A stretch of DNA of 64,000 nt. Source: Chrysaora quinquecirrha (taxonomy: Eukaryota; Cnidaria; Scyphozoa; Semaeostomeae; Pelagiidae). Each line of letters starts with the position of its first letter. Position 1 is the stretch's first letter. A program made the position numbers and the translations under genes. Below are positions 26,420 to 41,400 of the stretch, piece after piece. The notes beneath the pieces are model-generated. The model made no database searches. It was given only the letters and a program-made list of their open reading frames with translations, and was not told the origin of the DNA. The DNA is taken from contig JACTAT010000022.1 in NCBI GenBank assembly GCA_014526335.1, positions 1,494,604-1,558,603 of the forward strand. Direction: 5' to 3'.

Positions 26420-29400
26420 ATTCAGATGTTGCTGTTGCTGTCAAAATGTTGCTCTTACTAATAACAAATTGCGGGATGAAGCGTGAAGTGTATATAAAAT
26501 AGTCAAGAGAAAAATCAACTGTTTTACCAATTAGCTTGACGCTACATATCTTGATATATTTTATAAATCAAAGTGTCAATGAAGAAATCTTTGAAAAACA
26601 TCTCCCTTCTCTCTTATCATATCAACAGTTGAACATTAATTGCCTTAAGAAGATTGTGGTTTAGGGTTACGGGGAGTATATCATGATAGCTTTTGCAAAG
26701 ATAAATCACGAAACGATAAACAGCTCATAAATACATACATTGCTTTTGTGTGTCCCCATCTTGAGTTATCATTACTATACGTTTCTATCGAAGGTCTGTT
26801 GCGATCTGAAATAAGAAGATTTCATGAGAAAGAGGCTAAGAGGATATCATGATATAGAGGCTGAAAGAAAATGGTGGAATGAAGTACAAATGCAATCGGG
26901 ATAAAAAGCGGGAACAATCTAAATACAGTTTCATAATAACTTACGACCAAAATATGTTTCCCATTTAGTTTCAAGCTGTCTCTCAACTGACGGGGTGATC
27001 ATTTCTCCGCCTTGCCGTCCATACTGCTGTGGCGGCATATTTGTCCGAGGAGATTGTCTGAAAGAAAACAAAAGATGACAAACAATATAACAATAAACAA
27101 TTAATATAACTAGGCAATTCGGTGTAATAACATTAACTGATGCAACCACTCCGTAACTATCAGTAACATTACTAAACGTTGTGGTAACAATCGAGAACGA
27201 TGGGTTAACATTATAGTAACATTAGGTAACGATAAATAAAAAGCTGCTTGTTGAACTATGGTAACAATAGGTAACACATGGTAAAAAGTGGTAACAATGG
27301 ATAACAAAAAGGTAGCACGGCTGCGTGTAGCAGTTACAATAGGTAACAAATGGTGTCAGCTAGTAACCATAGGTAACACTACTGCACCGGTTACAGCACT
27401 AGGTTAGGGTAGGTAACACAATGGTAACATTGATAATAAAAAGGTAACACAGCTAAACAACTACAATAGCAATACAAAAGAATTAAATACCTTGAAAATT
27501 GTGAGCTTGCAAAAGGTATAGACGGTTGGTTTCTCGTGGGACTTTGTGAATCATATGAAAACAGGTTTTGGTCATTCAGATATTGGTTATATTTATATGA
27601 ACTCATGTCACGATGAAGCCGAATGCTTGCCGAGTTTTTCTGCATTTGATTCATTAACATATGAATCTCTTCATTGATGTGACCGAGAACTGGCAATACG
27701 TCATCCGAAGGGCTATCTTGTTGCCTAGCAGTACGTGTAAACAAACCAGATCGGTTGTTGCTGTTGTCTCTGCTTGGATGTGTGATTTGCCGCTGTTGTT
27801 GACTTTGAGTATATGAAGTCGGGCCTTCTTGTTGCCTAGTAGGACTTGTAAGCAAAGCAGATCTGTTGCTGCTGTTGTGTAAATTCGGGTAATCTCTTTT
27901 TTGGTAATGTGTATTCATTGGTTCTTGTTGAATCTGACGATACGATGCATTCCAATTAGCTGGTCTATCATATTCACTATCGTTAGAATAGCCTCCATTC
28001 ACCACCCGACTTTTGCTGTGATTTCCCACTGAATGTATCCTTGAATCTCCAACAATATTATATGCAGTACTTTGAGTTGTCGTATACGCAGGGCTTTGAA
28101 ATCGCCGTTTGATATCATCAAGAAGACTTTTGTGATAAGCATCTGAGATCGTTTTAGTAAAATATTCATTTTTTGATTCAGTATGTTCTTTATCATCTTC
28201 ACGGATTTCATTTGCTACTTGACGTGTATTTTTTACTGTTTCTTCAGGGAAATCTTCGTTGCCCGATGACGATGACGACTAAAAAGTGAACAGAGTAGAA
28301 AAACTCAAGTCAGTATTAACTTGCACATCAACAATTAAACTGGTAGAAAATACCGGACCTAATCCCAGGGAGGAGGGTCCTTCCATAGTAAAGGTACCTG
28401 GGGATGTGCCGCGCTAGAGGTTATACTTCTTCGGACTTCTAATCTAGTCAAGGGTATACTTTTTGGCAATTTCGGTCTGGCAAAGGGTATCATATTTGGA
28501 AATGAAGCGGCCATGCTTTCGTCTTTAGTAGCCTTGGAAAGTAGAAAATTCATCGTAAACATTTTTAAAAGAAACTGATAAAAGGAATAAGTCGGCCTTT
28601 GAATTTTCCGACTTAGGGCCAACAATTTTGCGCGTATTAGTCTAGTCAAGGGTATCATTTTGGTGGAAATTGGTGTAGCCAAGGGTACCATTTTCTCGTA
28701 AAAATTAGTCTAGCCGACGTGGATGGTTCAAGATTGAAGCATTTAGATTCAAGAAGAAGATTGTCCTTAATCATTATATCATCATACAACTGGTACTTAC
28801 TCCATCCCCAAGTAATGAATTTTGTAGAATTTCAACATTTTTTATTTTTCTTTTTACTATGTCCTGTCCTTCTCGTATTTTGTCCATCGCTGAAGATAGT
28901 TCAAGTTCATCCTAATAAAACAACAGAAACATCCATCGATCATCTGTAGTTCATAAGGCCCTTGCAAAATGATCAAAATGTTAGTCAAACATTCGAGACT
29001 AACTTTTCAAACAATGATTCACCATTAGGGCATGTAACCCCTCCAATATATGTCCGAAGCAGACAAAGTCTGGTCGCGAAAACTTCAGGGATATGTTCTG
29101 ACTAACAGAATAATGCAATTTCGAAGTGCAAAGTTGTATCGTCAAAGTTAAAGGGCCTGAGAAAACAATCAAACATTGATTGTAAAATATTGAAAGTATG
29201 CTTGTCAGCAATGTTTGACAGTTTGACAATTAGGTGACGACCCAAAACATTCTTGGCAAACATAATTTGCCAGACATGGGCAATGCTATTGGGGAAGGAA
29301 TCTCTTTACCTCGTCGAGCCTTGATTTGACATCTGCAAGCAAGGCTGCATCATGATTGGTTAGATTACTCTGTGATGCATCCCTCATCCATTCATCTTGT

Positions 29401-32400
29401 GCTGATAACAATTCAAGCTGTGAAAAAATAAAAAATCATGTGTTGAACGCAAACAATTAGTGATTTAAAACATTTTTTAGGAACACCTTAGCATCGTTTT
29501 CAAGCTGGAAGTTTCCTATTTTGCTATGATTTCCGGACGTCTTTGGACACTTTTGGACGGATTTCATCGCTTAAACAAGTTCAAACTGGCAATGAAAAGG
29601 AGGGAGAAAGGCAAAAGAAAATCACGAAGCGCGGTCATATCGAGAGAAAGGTTTGTGGTCACACTGATGAGAGTAGCCCTGGGCTATTAAGTGTTTCCAT
29701 GAGCTGAGCAGATAAACCAAGACTTTGCAAAGACAGTAATCTAACGTGCCTAACTAAGTAGCTAAAAACATTCCATGTAGCTTCAGAAAAACATGTCTTA
29801 AGTGCGTCTCCAGACACTGGGGGCGCACTGATTAGATTCGGTCCTATGAGCAAAGCAGATAAAGTCATACTCCTTGCAAAGACAGTAACCTTACGCTCCT
29901 AACTTACTAGATAAATATCACCCACAAAGCTTCTCAAAAACATGTTTAAAGTGTGGCTCCAGACAGATGCTTCACGTGTACAGCAGTATTTTCCCGGATT
30001 TCAGAATAATTTGATCCAAATCTCAGTCTGGTCTTTCTTTAAAGATTGTTCGTACAAGAAGGATATTAAATAAATAAAAAATAAATAAATTATAGACCTG
30101 TTTATCCATAACATTTCTTTTTTGTTTTTTCAAGAATTCTTTTGCTTTTACTATGGCATCATTCTCGTGGTCCAAATGACTCCTCAGATCCCTGTAACAG
30201 ACAATATTTTTAAGTCTTTCTTCAATGAATAAGCAGGCCTATTTAATAAATGGAATGCTCTTTCTCATAATTTATTTCCTAATTCTACTTAAAGTTAAAG
30301 ACATGGAAAACTTCAGAACAAGAAAGATGCGTTTTGAGATGGACTGCAGTCATTATTCTTACAAAGCGACAGGCTGCGTGCTATTCACATAGCCTCGCAA
30401 GTTCGGTTAGTATTTTTCACACCTTTCGATCAGAGCAACGCAACAAAAAGGAGAAAAACCACATTTCTCATTGCCCCGTGATGAGAAGCTCTCCCGACGA
30501 CGCTCTGCCGACACGTTACCCCCATAAATATCAATGGCTTGTCATAATAGGCGGCGATCACCATGTCTTATACCAATGCGTGCTATATTCACAAGGTAGA
30601 GCATTTGTTCTGAACTTAGGGCATCCGATAAAAAGCATTATAGCAGTCCGATCAGTCCCTCCTCTCAAGTCGTTGGAAAGAAGTTATCAAGGAATTGACG
30701 ATTTTACCTTTTCGACTGCAATTCGAGTTGTCTGTATCTCAAAAAGTCCGGTAACAGTCTCTCTTCGTTCTTGAACTCAAGACCTATGCAAAAAAATTGG
30801 ACATGTACAACATTAAGATCTCAAATCTTGAGGGAAGATCTTCATTTTTAAGCTGAAAAGTAAAAGAATCAGAGAAATCGAAAACACAACTGATGATACT
30901 GATTTACCCTTTGGAGTTGAAATTTCTGGTCTCAAATCTCTCTGATCTCTCTTTATCTGCTGAAAAAAATATATGAAAAGTCTTTGAGTTAAACACAAAT
31001 TCAAGAGAGCGAAAAATGGGGAAACAACATTGGTCATACTTAAAGTTTTTCATTTTCATCCTCAGATAGAATTAGCTGTGTAGTGTTAGTATTGGCAAAG
31101 AGTTCTTTTCCTCAATAGGACTCTTCAATTAATTCCATTGGTCTTCCCGCTATATCCCGCAAGCTGATAGCATGATTCGTGTTCAAAACACAATACCAAT
31201 TCAGCTTCACTTTCTGATTGGTGCATTTCAATCCGCATCTGGTTATAAATTCCCCCCTTTTTTAAGTGTTTCGGTCTGCTTCTGACGTTTATACTCTGAG
31301 GAGTGTCAGACGAAAAAAGTTTTTAAGTAAGCCCTATGATATCTCCACTGTTCCTTGCGATTTTGAAATTTTGTAGATACAAGTCATAAGGTTGATGTTA
31401 TTTTACTATTGCACCTTTCACCTGACGATTCTCCACTGCTCAACGCTAAATCTGACAAGAATTCCGCTAGCATGAGAGCACGTGGACCGTTAGCCTCGCT
31501 CTGTTTTATAGGTTAATTTAGGTCCAATGCAAAACTGGATAGAGAACAAGGAGTATGTCTACAAATGGTCTGACAAAAATTGTGCTACCATTACCGATTC
31601 TGAAAAACGCATAAATAAATAAATGAACAAACCGTTAGACTTTTCTCTCTTTTATTCTCTTCATTTGCTCCAATTTCCAAATCTTCAATACGAATATCAT
31701 CTTCTACTGGTTCATCTCTTTCTTCGTTACCATTATGAGACAGTCTCTGTTCTATGCTGGCTCCGTTATGAAACGGTCTCTGTTCTATGCTAGCTCTATT
31801 GTGAGATTGTCTCTGTTCCGTGCTGGCTCTAAAATCTTCAGCCTCTTTAAGATTATTTTCTTTTTCTATTTGCAATGTTTTCAGCTCATCTTTGTTTGTT
31901 TGTATCATTTCTTTCAAGTCTTTTAATTCTTTATTCAGTTGTGCTCTTTGACCATTTACTTTGCCTGTTTCATCGTTCAACGTTTTCTGAAGATTACTGT
32001 TCAAAACAAGGTAGAAATACAATAATTCTTACAGGAGATTTTGGCAAAATTCATGTGGTAGAGTTTAAGTAGGTTTGACGTTTGAAGGGGACTTTAAATC
32101 GTATACACAAAACTGACTCACCTGAGCTCGTCTTCTAAACTATTTTTCTGATCTTCCATGCTGTTTATTTCTTGACATAAAGTTGCTTTTCTCCTGGTAA
32201 TGAAGGAGGAAAATAATCAATGTTTGCATGAGCAATGTACCACAGTAGTAATGTGACAAAGCTTATCTGTGAAGTCAAACAGCTCAACGAAATTGTGGGA
32301 GATTCCTCTAAAAAAGTCACTTCAATGTAATCATCATCATCATCATCATCAACATTATCATCATCATCACTCATCATCATCATCGTCATCATCATTATCA

Positions 32401-35400
32401 TCATCATCATCATCATTATCATCACCTTAAAGAACTGATGATGATGATGATGATGACGATTTCGCTTTTGCTGTACTTGATCAAGTGAGGCTAAAATTCG
32501 AGGCAAAGTTGCGACAGAACAAATGAGTACTGGTTAAAATAATGCAAAATGTTGCACGAAAAAGCTATATAGTTTTGGTCGATATTCTTCCCCAATTTAC
32601 AACAAAATATGACACATGTTCAAAATGCTATCAAAATTTGAAAAGTTGCTCTCTGTTCATTGGAAAATTCTTTAGCTAACTTTACCTTTCAATCCCCTCT
32701 AGCTCAGTCTGGCTTTCAGTAACATTATTTTTTAACATAGATAGTTCTTTCTCTGTTTCATCTTTCAGCTGTTTGGTTTCTATCAAAGTTTCCTTGATAG
32801 CCTTGAGATTTTTATTTTCTTCTTTAATTTGCTGCTGTAAATCAGATATCTCATTTTCTAAATCGCTCTTTTCTTCATTCTCTAAGCTTGCCACGAAATC
32901 TGCACGCTGAAAAGACGAGAAGTAAAACAAGTCAGCACGAAGGAAAATTCTAAAAATTAATAGAGTCAGAAGCAAAATGGAAGGGGTAGAAACAGGTTTT
33001 GTTGAAAACCAGCAAAGGAAAACCTTTTCCATGGCGAAAAATGTTTGACGAGTAATGTTTTGTGATGCAGCCAAACGGTCCAACATTCTGTTTGATAAGC
33101 AAATTTCAAATGTTTGACAAGCAACGTTTGATTGTTTGGCCAGGATCTAAGCACGCCGTTCCAAAGCTTTGATCGACAACAGGACAATGACACCCTGTAG
33201 ACTGCATCTATGCATTGCAATGTTTAATCTATGCTTCTTTAATTATAGAACGCACCATACCTTTGTATTGATCGATTCTAGTTCTTCCCTTGCATTCAAC
33301 ACTTCTTCTTCTAGCTCTTTTTTCTAAAAGATACAAATGACTGTATTACAAATAAAGAATAAATTATGCCGTGAAGTCAAAATTGAAACAAAAATTAACA
33401 CAGTTTTAAAACTAGCAAAAGCTTTTTGATACACATAGTTCTAAATTCCAGTCTCAATGCTTAACATGCTGTCAGTGTCAAGAGTTCAGGATAATTATCC
33501 AATGAATTTTACTTGAAATGCTGCTTTACTTGATGATTTATAATGGTGATCATGATGAAAAACTCACCTGTTTTTTAAGCAACATTATATTTTCATTGAC
33601 ATTCGATTCTTGAATCTTCAAATCCTCTTTCTGAAATAAAGAAATCCTTCATTTCTTTGGCTTTTAATTCTGCTAGCAAGTTGGCAAAAGCTGAGAGAGT
33701 TTAGATAAACTGAACTGGATACAATTTTTCTTTGAATTAACAGAATTTACCTTAGCATCTAGCAATTGCTTTAGCTCTTCGGTCTTCTCTTGTAATTGCT
33801 GATCAAAGGACTCCTGTTGCGGAGAATAAAGTTTACAAAATTAAACAAAAATCTTGTAAGGCCAACATATAGTGAGCATGAAATTATAAACTTTCAGAAC
33901 ATCCAACATCTCACAAAGATTTTACATCTTAAATTTCTAGATGATAATAAGAAGCAATAGTTCATACTAACGATTTGTTCATCATACTGCTCTTGTAGTT
34001 CATCCTTCTTTGCTTCAATCTCTTCAGCGTTCTGGTGAAAATAGAAAACAGAGAATACTCCACAACAGTCAACAGATTATATGAAAGTTGGGTTGCAGCA
34101 GTTAAGATATACAGAAAAACGTCTTTGAAATCATATTTGCTAGCTAGAATGAAAGGCAGGACCGAACTAGTTGAAAGGGCACAGGAAATCATGTAAAAAG
34201 GCTGTACGAAGTACGACTGTCTCTGTATCGAGTGTGCCAAGGTTGTACGGAGGGCTTCTGTTAGCATAATGTGAACTAAGGTCTCTCTGAGGATCTCTTT
34301 AAGCCTTGTAACAGTTAATAAAACCAAGATGCAAACCCGTTTTTCTAGTTTCAAACTTGTTTTTCCAGTTGCTCTAACTAGCGACTATATCAAAACTAGA
34401 ATGTTAAACCTGTTTTTCAGGATGTAAACCTGTTTTTCAAATTGCTCTAACAGAACAAGGATGTAAACTTGTTTTCAAATGACGCAAACCTGTTTTTCCA
34501 GTTGCTCTAATTGACTTTCAAGCTCTTGTTTCCTTGCGACGAGTTTCTCCTCCTGGCAAGACAAGTTGCAAAAAGGTCAAGGATATCAGAAAAGAAATAT
34601 GTTCTACTGTACTTTAGACTCTGGCAAAATAATCAAACATTGATTTTTAAACATTGAAATTTTCTTACCAAACAAAATACTTCGCTGTTTGGTCACGTCA
34701 CAAGAAATTTATCGTCAAATGTTTTTGAACTTTATAAAAAATATTGCAAATAAAACTTGCTTATCGCTACTTCTCAAACAATGTTTTGTGATGAAGCAAA
34801 CGTTCAAACATTGCTTGATAAGCAAATTTCAAATGTTTATCAAACAATGTTTGATCGTTTGGTAATGTCCTTATGCAAATCTAGTAGACCATTTACTACT
34901 CCGAGACCATTCCAGAATGTTTGAGCTTTATACATAGTTAATTTGTTAAAATCTAAAAATCATATAATTCATGAAATGTTTAGTTCACCTCTTCTTTTAT
35001 GTTTCTTTTAATTTCTTCTAACTTGTCTTTCCCCTTTTTCATTTCAAGCTAAGAAAAAGAAATTATACGAAGTAATCTTCGTTTCTCTGATTTTACACTG
35101 TCTCCAGATACCTTCATTACAATTACCTCCCATAGGGTTCAGGTACTTCATTGATAAAGCTGATTGAAACGTTTATTTTTAGGGTGTAGTGCACGTCAGT
35201 TTAAAAACACCAGGTTGTATCACTGTTTGCTTGCAAGCGAACTTATTCTTACATTGCACTCTTCTGATATAATGATTTACATGAAATAGAAATGAGACGT
35301 AGAAAAAAGACGGAGGGAACAAACCTCTTCTTTTTCATCAGCCAACTCAGACCTGATTTGCTGCAAAGAATATTCGTGTTCTTGCTGCATCTCTTCAATT

Positions 35401-38400
35401 TTCTATAAAACAAAAGGCATTCATGAAAAAGTTACCCTATGTAATAAAATAGCAAGAAAGAAAGCAAATAATTTTATAGAGCACAATAAAACAGTTAACT
35501 CTATAATCTCTATAATTCCTAAGACTGGGCAAGGGACTTGTCACGTATGATATCGCAAAAAACAATTCGAAATACCAACAATAGGGTTGAAATTACAGAA
35601 AAATTGAACACAAAGTGGAAGACACACTGCAGTAGTTGTCAAAACATGACAGAGAACTAAACCTGGACCTGGAAAAGTCCAACTCTGAACAGAAAAAAAT
35701 TTGTTCTAGATAGCCAGGGTTTTATTTAGGGACGTGTATAAAATATGGCAAATAATACCAATAGATCAAAACCAAAAACATTCCACTGGTTTTTGCCGGG
35801 AATCGAGTTTAATCGTGTTGGAGCTACTGAGGGTCATCCGAGGGGCAATTCACTCCTTGGCAATCTCGTAAATCCATGCCGTAAATTCTACTGATTTCAA
35901 GGAAATCCCTAGGAAATCCTTTGTTTCAATTGGAATTTCTTACACCTTTTTGAAGAATGAAATGCCCCTCGGGGTCATATGTAGCAGGCATAAATTTATC
36001 GTTGTCCGTTGCAGCATCTGGTGGTAGCTTGATGCTGTTAGAGATGACAGAGGGAATATGTGCAGAACCAAGGATAAAATCAAATAGGCAACAAGATCAA
36101 TAAAAAAATCATACGCAATCTTTTTCCTTTTCCAACTTCTGTCTCATCAGCTCAATTTCATCATTAGATTTTTCTCGTAACTCATTTTCTAATGTTTCAT
36201 ATTCATATTCTAGTTCTTTTTTTACATCCTCCAATGTTTGTTTATGTTTTTCACTTATTTTTTCTTTTTCAACTTCAGTCTCTCTTTCTATTTTTTCTTT
36301 AAATCTGTTCAGATAGAACATACAAAAAATTATTAACTTAGTAAGGATAAAACTCGGTAATAAAAGAGGGCATGTTTTAATCTACCCGCCCCCCGGAGAA
36401 CACACATAGTTCATTAAGAAACTGTTTGACATGATATTTATACAGGAGGTTGAATCCTTCGCATTAAATTGCGGTAATGTGTCTTCTTCGTGAGATCTGA
36501 GGCCCTGGACAAACGATCAAACATTGTTCGTCAAACATTTGAAGTTTGCTTCTCAAACAATGTTTCAACGCTTGGCCACTTCACAAAACATTGATTGATA
36601 AGCATAAATAATCAGTTCTCCTTGTGTGAGATATTTTTGAAAACCAGTTCTTGCTTGACGCAAACAAAAATCACATCTTTAGTAACGTTATGAAAACTTC
36701 AAACCATCAAACAATGCTGGTCAAACATTTGAAAACGCAGAATTGTTTGACCGTTTGGCTACGTCACAAAACATTGTTCGACAGGCAGACTTTTATTAGC
36801 TGCTATTTGCAAGCAATAAAATGTTTGACAAGCAATGTTTTGCAATGTGGCCTAACAGTCAAACATTTATTTGAGAAGCATATTTCAAATGTTTGACAAG
36901 CAATGTTTCGCAACGTTGCCAAATGGTCAAACAGTTGTTTGAGAAGCAAGCTTCAAATCTTTGACAACTAATGTTTTGCAACGAGGCCAAACGGTCAAAC
37001 ATTTGTTTGAGAAGCATATTTCAAATGTTTGACAAGCAATGTTTCGCAACGTTGCCAAATGGTCAAACAGTTGTTTGAGAAGCAAGCTTCAAATCTTTGA
37101 CAAGCAATATTTTGCAACGTGGTCAAACGGTCAAACAGTTGTTTGAGAAGCACGTTTCAAATGTTTGGCAAACAATGTTCGATCGTTTTGCCAGAGTCTT
37201 ACATTTCATCAGTAAGCCACTGAAATTCACTCGGGGGGGGTATCTAAGCCTAGTTTTAGACGGGGACGTGCCATTTCAGTCCAAAATTTGGACCCATAAT
37301 TCCGCCCACGTCTGAAAAATTGTGACCCATAATTCCGCAAACCTGATAAAAATTGTGACCCATAATTCCGCTAACATGATGAATGTTATCCGCAAGGCAA
37401 ATAACATTTTCAGATAACAAAATCATCTGATGAAAAGCAAGTAATGTATAAAGGGCAACCTTGCTGATAGGCCAAAGAGTTATCAGTTCGGACTGTACAT
37501 TTTGTTTAATTCCAAGTTTAATTCTTCAAAATTTCTCCAGGTTAGTACCCATAATTCTGCATGTTTCCTCAAATGGTACCCATAATTCCGCACATACTTC
37601 TAAAAACGATATCGATAATTCCGCACTTTTCAGAAAAAAGGCACCCCTAAATAATGGCACGTCCCCGTAACCCCAAAACTGTTAAGTTACCCCCCCGAGG
37701 AAATTCATATAACGTTCCACGTTTTATTGGAAAATAAACAAATCAGAAACAAAATGAAACATTTTACCTCTTTATTTCGATAGTATTCTCTTCTTTAATC
37801 CTTTCCAATTCATTATTCTTATCTTTTTGTAAATCCATTTTTATTTTCCTCAAATAATCTTCTTTTTCTTCTTGTATTTTTGCTTCTGCATCAAGTTGTT
37901 CTTCGCTTGCTTGCGCTTTAAATGTTTTCAAAACTGTTTCATTTTGTTTTCTTAATTTTGATTTTTCAAATTCTTCATCTTCCTTCAATGTTCTTTCCAT
38001 ATCTTTGATTCTTTTTTCCTTTTCAAAAGACATTTTTCTTTCAAACTCAACGATTCCATCTTCTAATTCTCTTTTCAAAGCCTCGATTTTGCTGCTGTAA
38101 TCATCTTGTAACCTTTAACAAAAGGATAAAAATTGATTAGCCATATACATATCAAGTCTCTCTTTTTGTGGGAGAAACCTGGAATTGATATATAAGAAAA
38201 AATAAAAAATGTTAAAAGCTTCGATTTTGTTCCCATAGTTATCGTCTAAGTAATCTATATTAAAGATACAGAATTGAACCAGGTTAAATGTGTCACTTCT
38301 TTTTGCGGGAGAAAACTAAAAATTTTTAAGAAAAAAAGAAAATTGTTCACTCAAAGCTGAAGTCCCTAACCAAACGCACAAACATTGTTTGTCAAACAAT

Positions 38401-41400
38401 TGAAGTCTGCATTAAAAACGAAATGTTTTAATGTTTGGCAGTGTTGTAAAACATTGCTTGTTTAACAGTTTTTGCTTGCATCAAGCAAACTTGTTGTTTA
38501 ACATTGTATTGCAAATTCTTCTTAGTAAAATGTTTTGTGACGTTGCCAAGCGTTAAAACATTGCTTGATGAGCAAAATTCAAATGTTTGACAAACGATTT
38601 TTGATCTTTTGGCAAGGAACTAAAACTGCAGATAATGATGACGATCAACACGGAAAATGAAACTACAGAGAGTAAGAAGATAAGTGACACCCTTCAAAGT
38701 TGAAGTCCCTAAGTGAAAGATACAAAAAGTTGTTTTTTTATCAAAAAAAGCAACAAACTTTTTGGATTTATCTTTGAAATCTTGTTCCAGAAGAGGTTGT
38801 GATTTTACCGCCATCTTGTCTGGGTTACTTGATTTAACACGTTCGAATCTATCTCGCTTGTCTAGTACGTTTGACTTCGCAGTTAAAATATTTGGTCCAG
38901 AGCTAACTTCATCGGCATCATCGGCCGGATTTAGGTTCTCTATCTCCATACCTTCGAGTCGAGCAAATAAATTTGAGTTGATTCCGAAATCCTACAAGAA
39001 AGCAAGCTAGTGAATAAAATTTTATATTTGGGAAAGAACTACAAAATGACAGGTCTTTCCACAAGTGGCATGGCAAGTTGAACTTGGCGCGTTCATGCCA
39101 AAGATGATAAAAGAAACAATTTTGACAATTAGGTACTGACCAGATCTTCATCTTCCTCATCAAATCCATCATGTTTCTGAGGTGTCGATGGTGGCTTCGC
39201 AGTGCTTTCTGACATCTCTGATTCCTTGAAAGATACAAAATCGTAATTACGGGAAGAAATTGTGTGACACTCACAAAACCATTTTGACCATGGCCTACAT
39301 CAGGATTCTGCTCAAAATCAGGTAGAATAGATTAACGTATAACACGTACATAGGGATCCACCAAGCCTCTTATAAACCATCAGAGGACGCAGACTAAAGC
39401 TTGGTTTCCATAAAGTTGAAGATGACGGGGACGCGTTCCGTCACTGCTACCGAACGCTTACGATAATATGGCATCGTCCCTTCTTCTACGATGTGATGGG
39501 AACATCAATTTTTATATGGAAACATGTTTTGATTGTTACCATCAACGGGGACAAGCTTTCAAAACACGTTCCGAAATATCATCGCTGCGCGCTGAAATCA
39601 ACTCCTAGTTGAGGACTTCCCTGCTTGGTGTGCCCGTCGTCCGCGTCGCTTACGATTATATGGGAACGTGAACACCGCCGTTACGTCCTGGACACGATGG
39701 GACGCATCACCGCCGCTTACGACAATATGGAAACCAGGCTACAGAGTTGCTGGGCAATGTTGTAGAAGCGAAGAAGGATAGGTGAGCAGTATGCCGGATA
39801 CAAAGACGAGGCAAGCACGACCATACATCCGACAAGTTCCAGAAGCACTGGTTGTTAAGTTAAAGACTTGAAAGCATACATGGAAGACCGCGAAGGATAG
39901 AGAGATATAGTCAGATCTGCCTGAGACAGGGATTAGATACAAATAACTATAAGTAGATTTGGCAATAACAAATAGTTTTCTTTAACCTCATAACCAATAT
40001 TTCCAATGTCGTGCATGTCTAGATCTAAATTGAATCTTGGTTTTCCAATGGAGTCCTACAACATCAAAAGAATTTAACAAGTAATGACCATCAACACTTG
40101 AGTCTTCTTAGAATTCTTCATAAGAAACAACATAAAATTTCATACCCTGCTGGCATCTGATAAGTCATCCATTATGTTGATATTTTCTCCAAATTTACTG
40201 CCAAATTCCATTTTACCAGCAAATTCTTTGGGGTGTGAAACCTGGAAAAAGATAACAGAAAAAAGGGAAACCCACTTAGCTTATTGCTTGCTTTCAGCTA
40301 GAGAGCTTCTTATGGGAAAGAGTCGAATCAATAAAGTGAAAGCAGAAACATCGCGGCGCAAGGAAACAAAAGACTACAACGTTTTAAAGATACTAATATT
40401 TCGCCTTGCTAAACAAGGCTTCTTCAGAGTCAGTATAGGGTAGAGCTGAGTAATACTTTATTATAAATATTATATATTTTTCATGAATGGTCAACAAGGA
40501 TAGATTTTTCCACAATTCGAACCTGGACTGCATGAACAGAGAGCCAACGATGTTTCCACTGAGGTAAAGAGGTCAATGAAATCATCGAGTAACTATCCAA
40601 GTCATACAGCCCAAGACTCTTCTCCTTTTTGGCTTTTGTGTTTCGGCTTTGTTGAGCCTTTTTCAGCACCATAACTATTTATACATATTTGTTATGAATG
40701 GTGTATATGGCTAATCATGCTAATGGCTATTTATCATAAAAGATAGGAAAAATTTGGGTCGAAAAAGTTTTGACATCTTACTTCAGGCTTCAGTTGATTA
40801 CCAGTGGGTTTTGTTTTCAAAGAAGAAATGTTATCTTGAAATGTTTTTGTGCCAAAATCTCTTGTAGATGCAAGAGTGCTGTTAAGGGAATCCGGAGTCA
40901 TTGCAAAGTTGTTTTTATTATTTGACAATGATGCAAGTCCCGAGGTATTCCTTGGAAAATCAAGATCTCCTTTCAACGTTGGCAATCCATTGATGCCCTG
41001 GAAGGAAAAAAACTATTAGATATGTTATGCATTAAACACACAGCTTAACATTTCCAATATAGCTCTTAGCATGGAGCAATTCACTCCTTGCTATCTCATA
41101 CACTCAGGTGGAATTTCTGTTTTTCATAAGGATCTTATAAGAATCCTTTTGTTTCGTGAGGAATCTTGTGCACTTTCTCAAGGAGTGAAATATCCCTCGG
41201 AATTACATTCAAAGAGCATGTTACAAGTTGGGGTTTCAGGGGTTTTGCCCCCTCCATGCCAGGATGATAAACCCATAGCAGGTACAGGGGTACAGCCAGG
41301 ACTGCAGAGTTGACAGGTTTTTTAAACTTGGACATCATGTAGAATAGTAAAGACAAACTTTGCACTAATGGCATCTCTTGCTAGCACAAACTGCAAAGCT

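Noticed and set aside
30334..30774. 146-codon plus-strand frame inside a CEP164 intron
   Set aside because: It overlaps CEP164 exon 22 in antisense, has no family I recognise and no supporting signals. Its less AT-rich composition makes it slightly more interesting than other shadows, but not enough to call a gene.
40480..40712. A possible tRNA gene from the GTTCGAAT and A-box-like blocks
   Set aside because: No cloverleaf can be drawn with a proper acceptor stem and anticodon arm, and the same unit recurs with a non-tRNA body, so it is a SINE.
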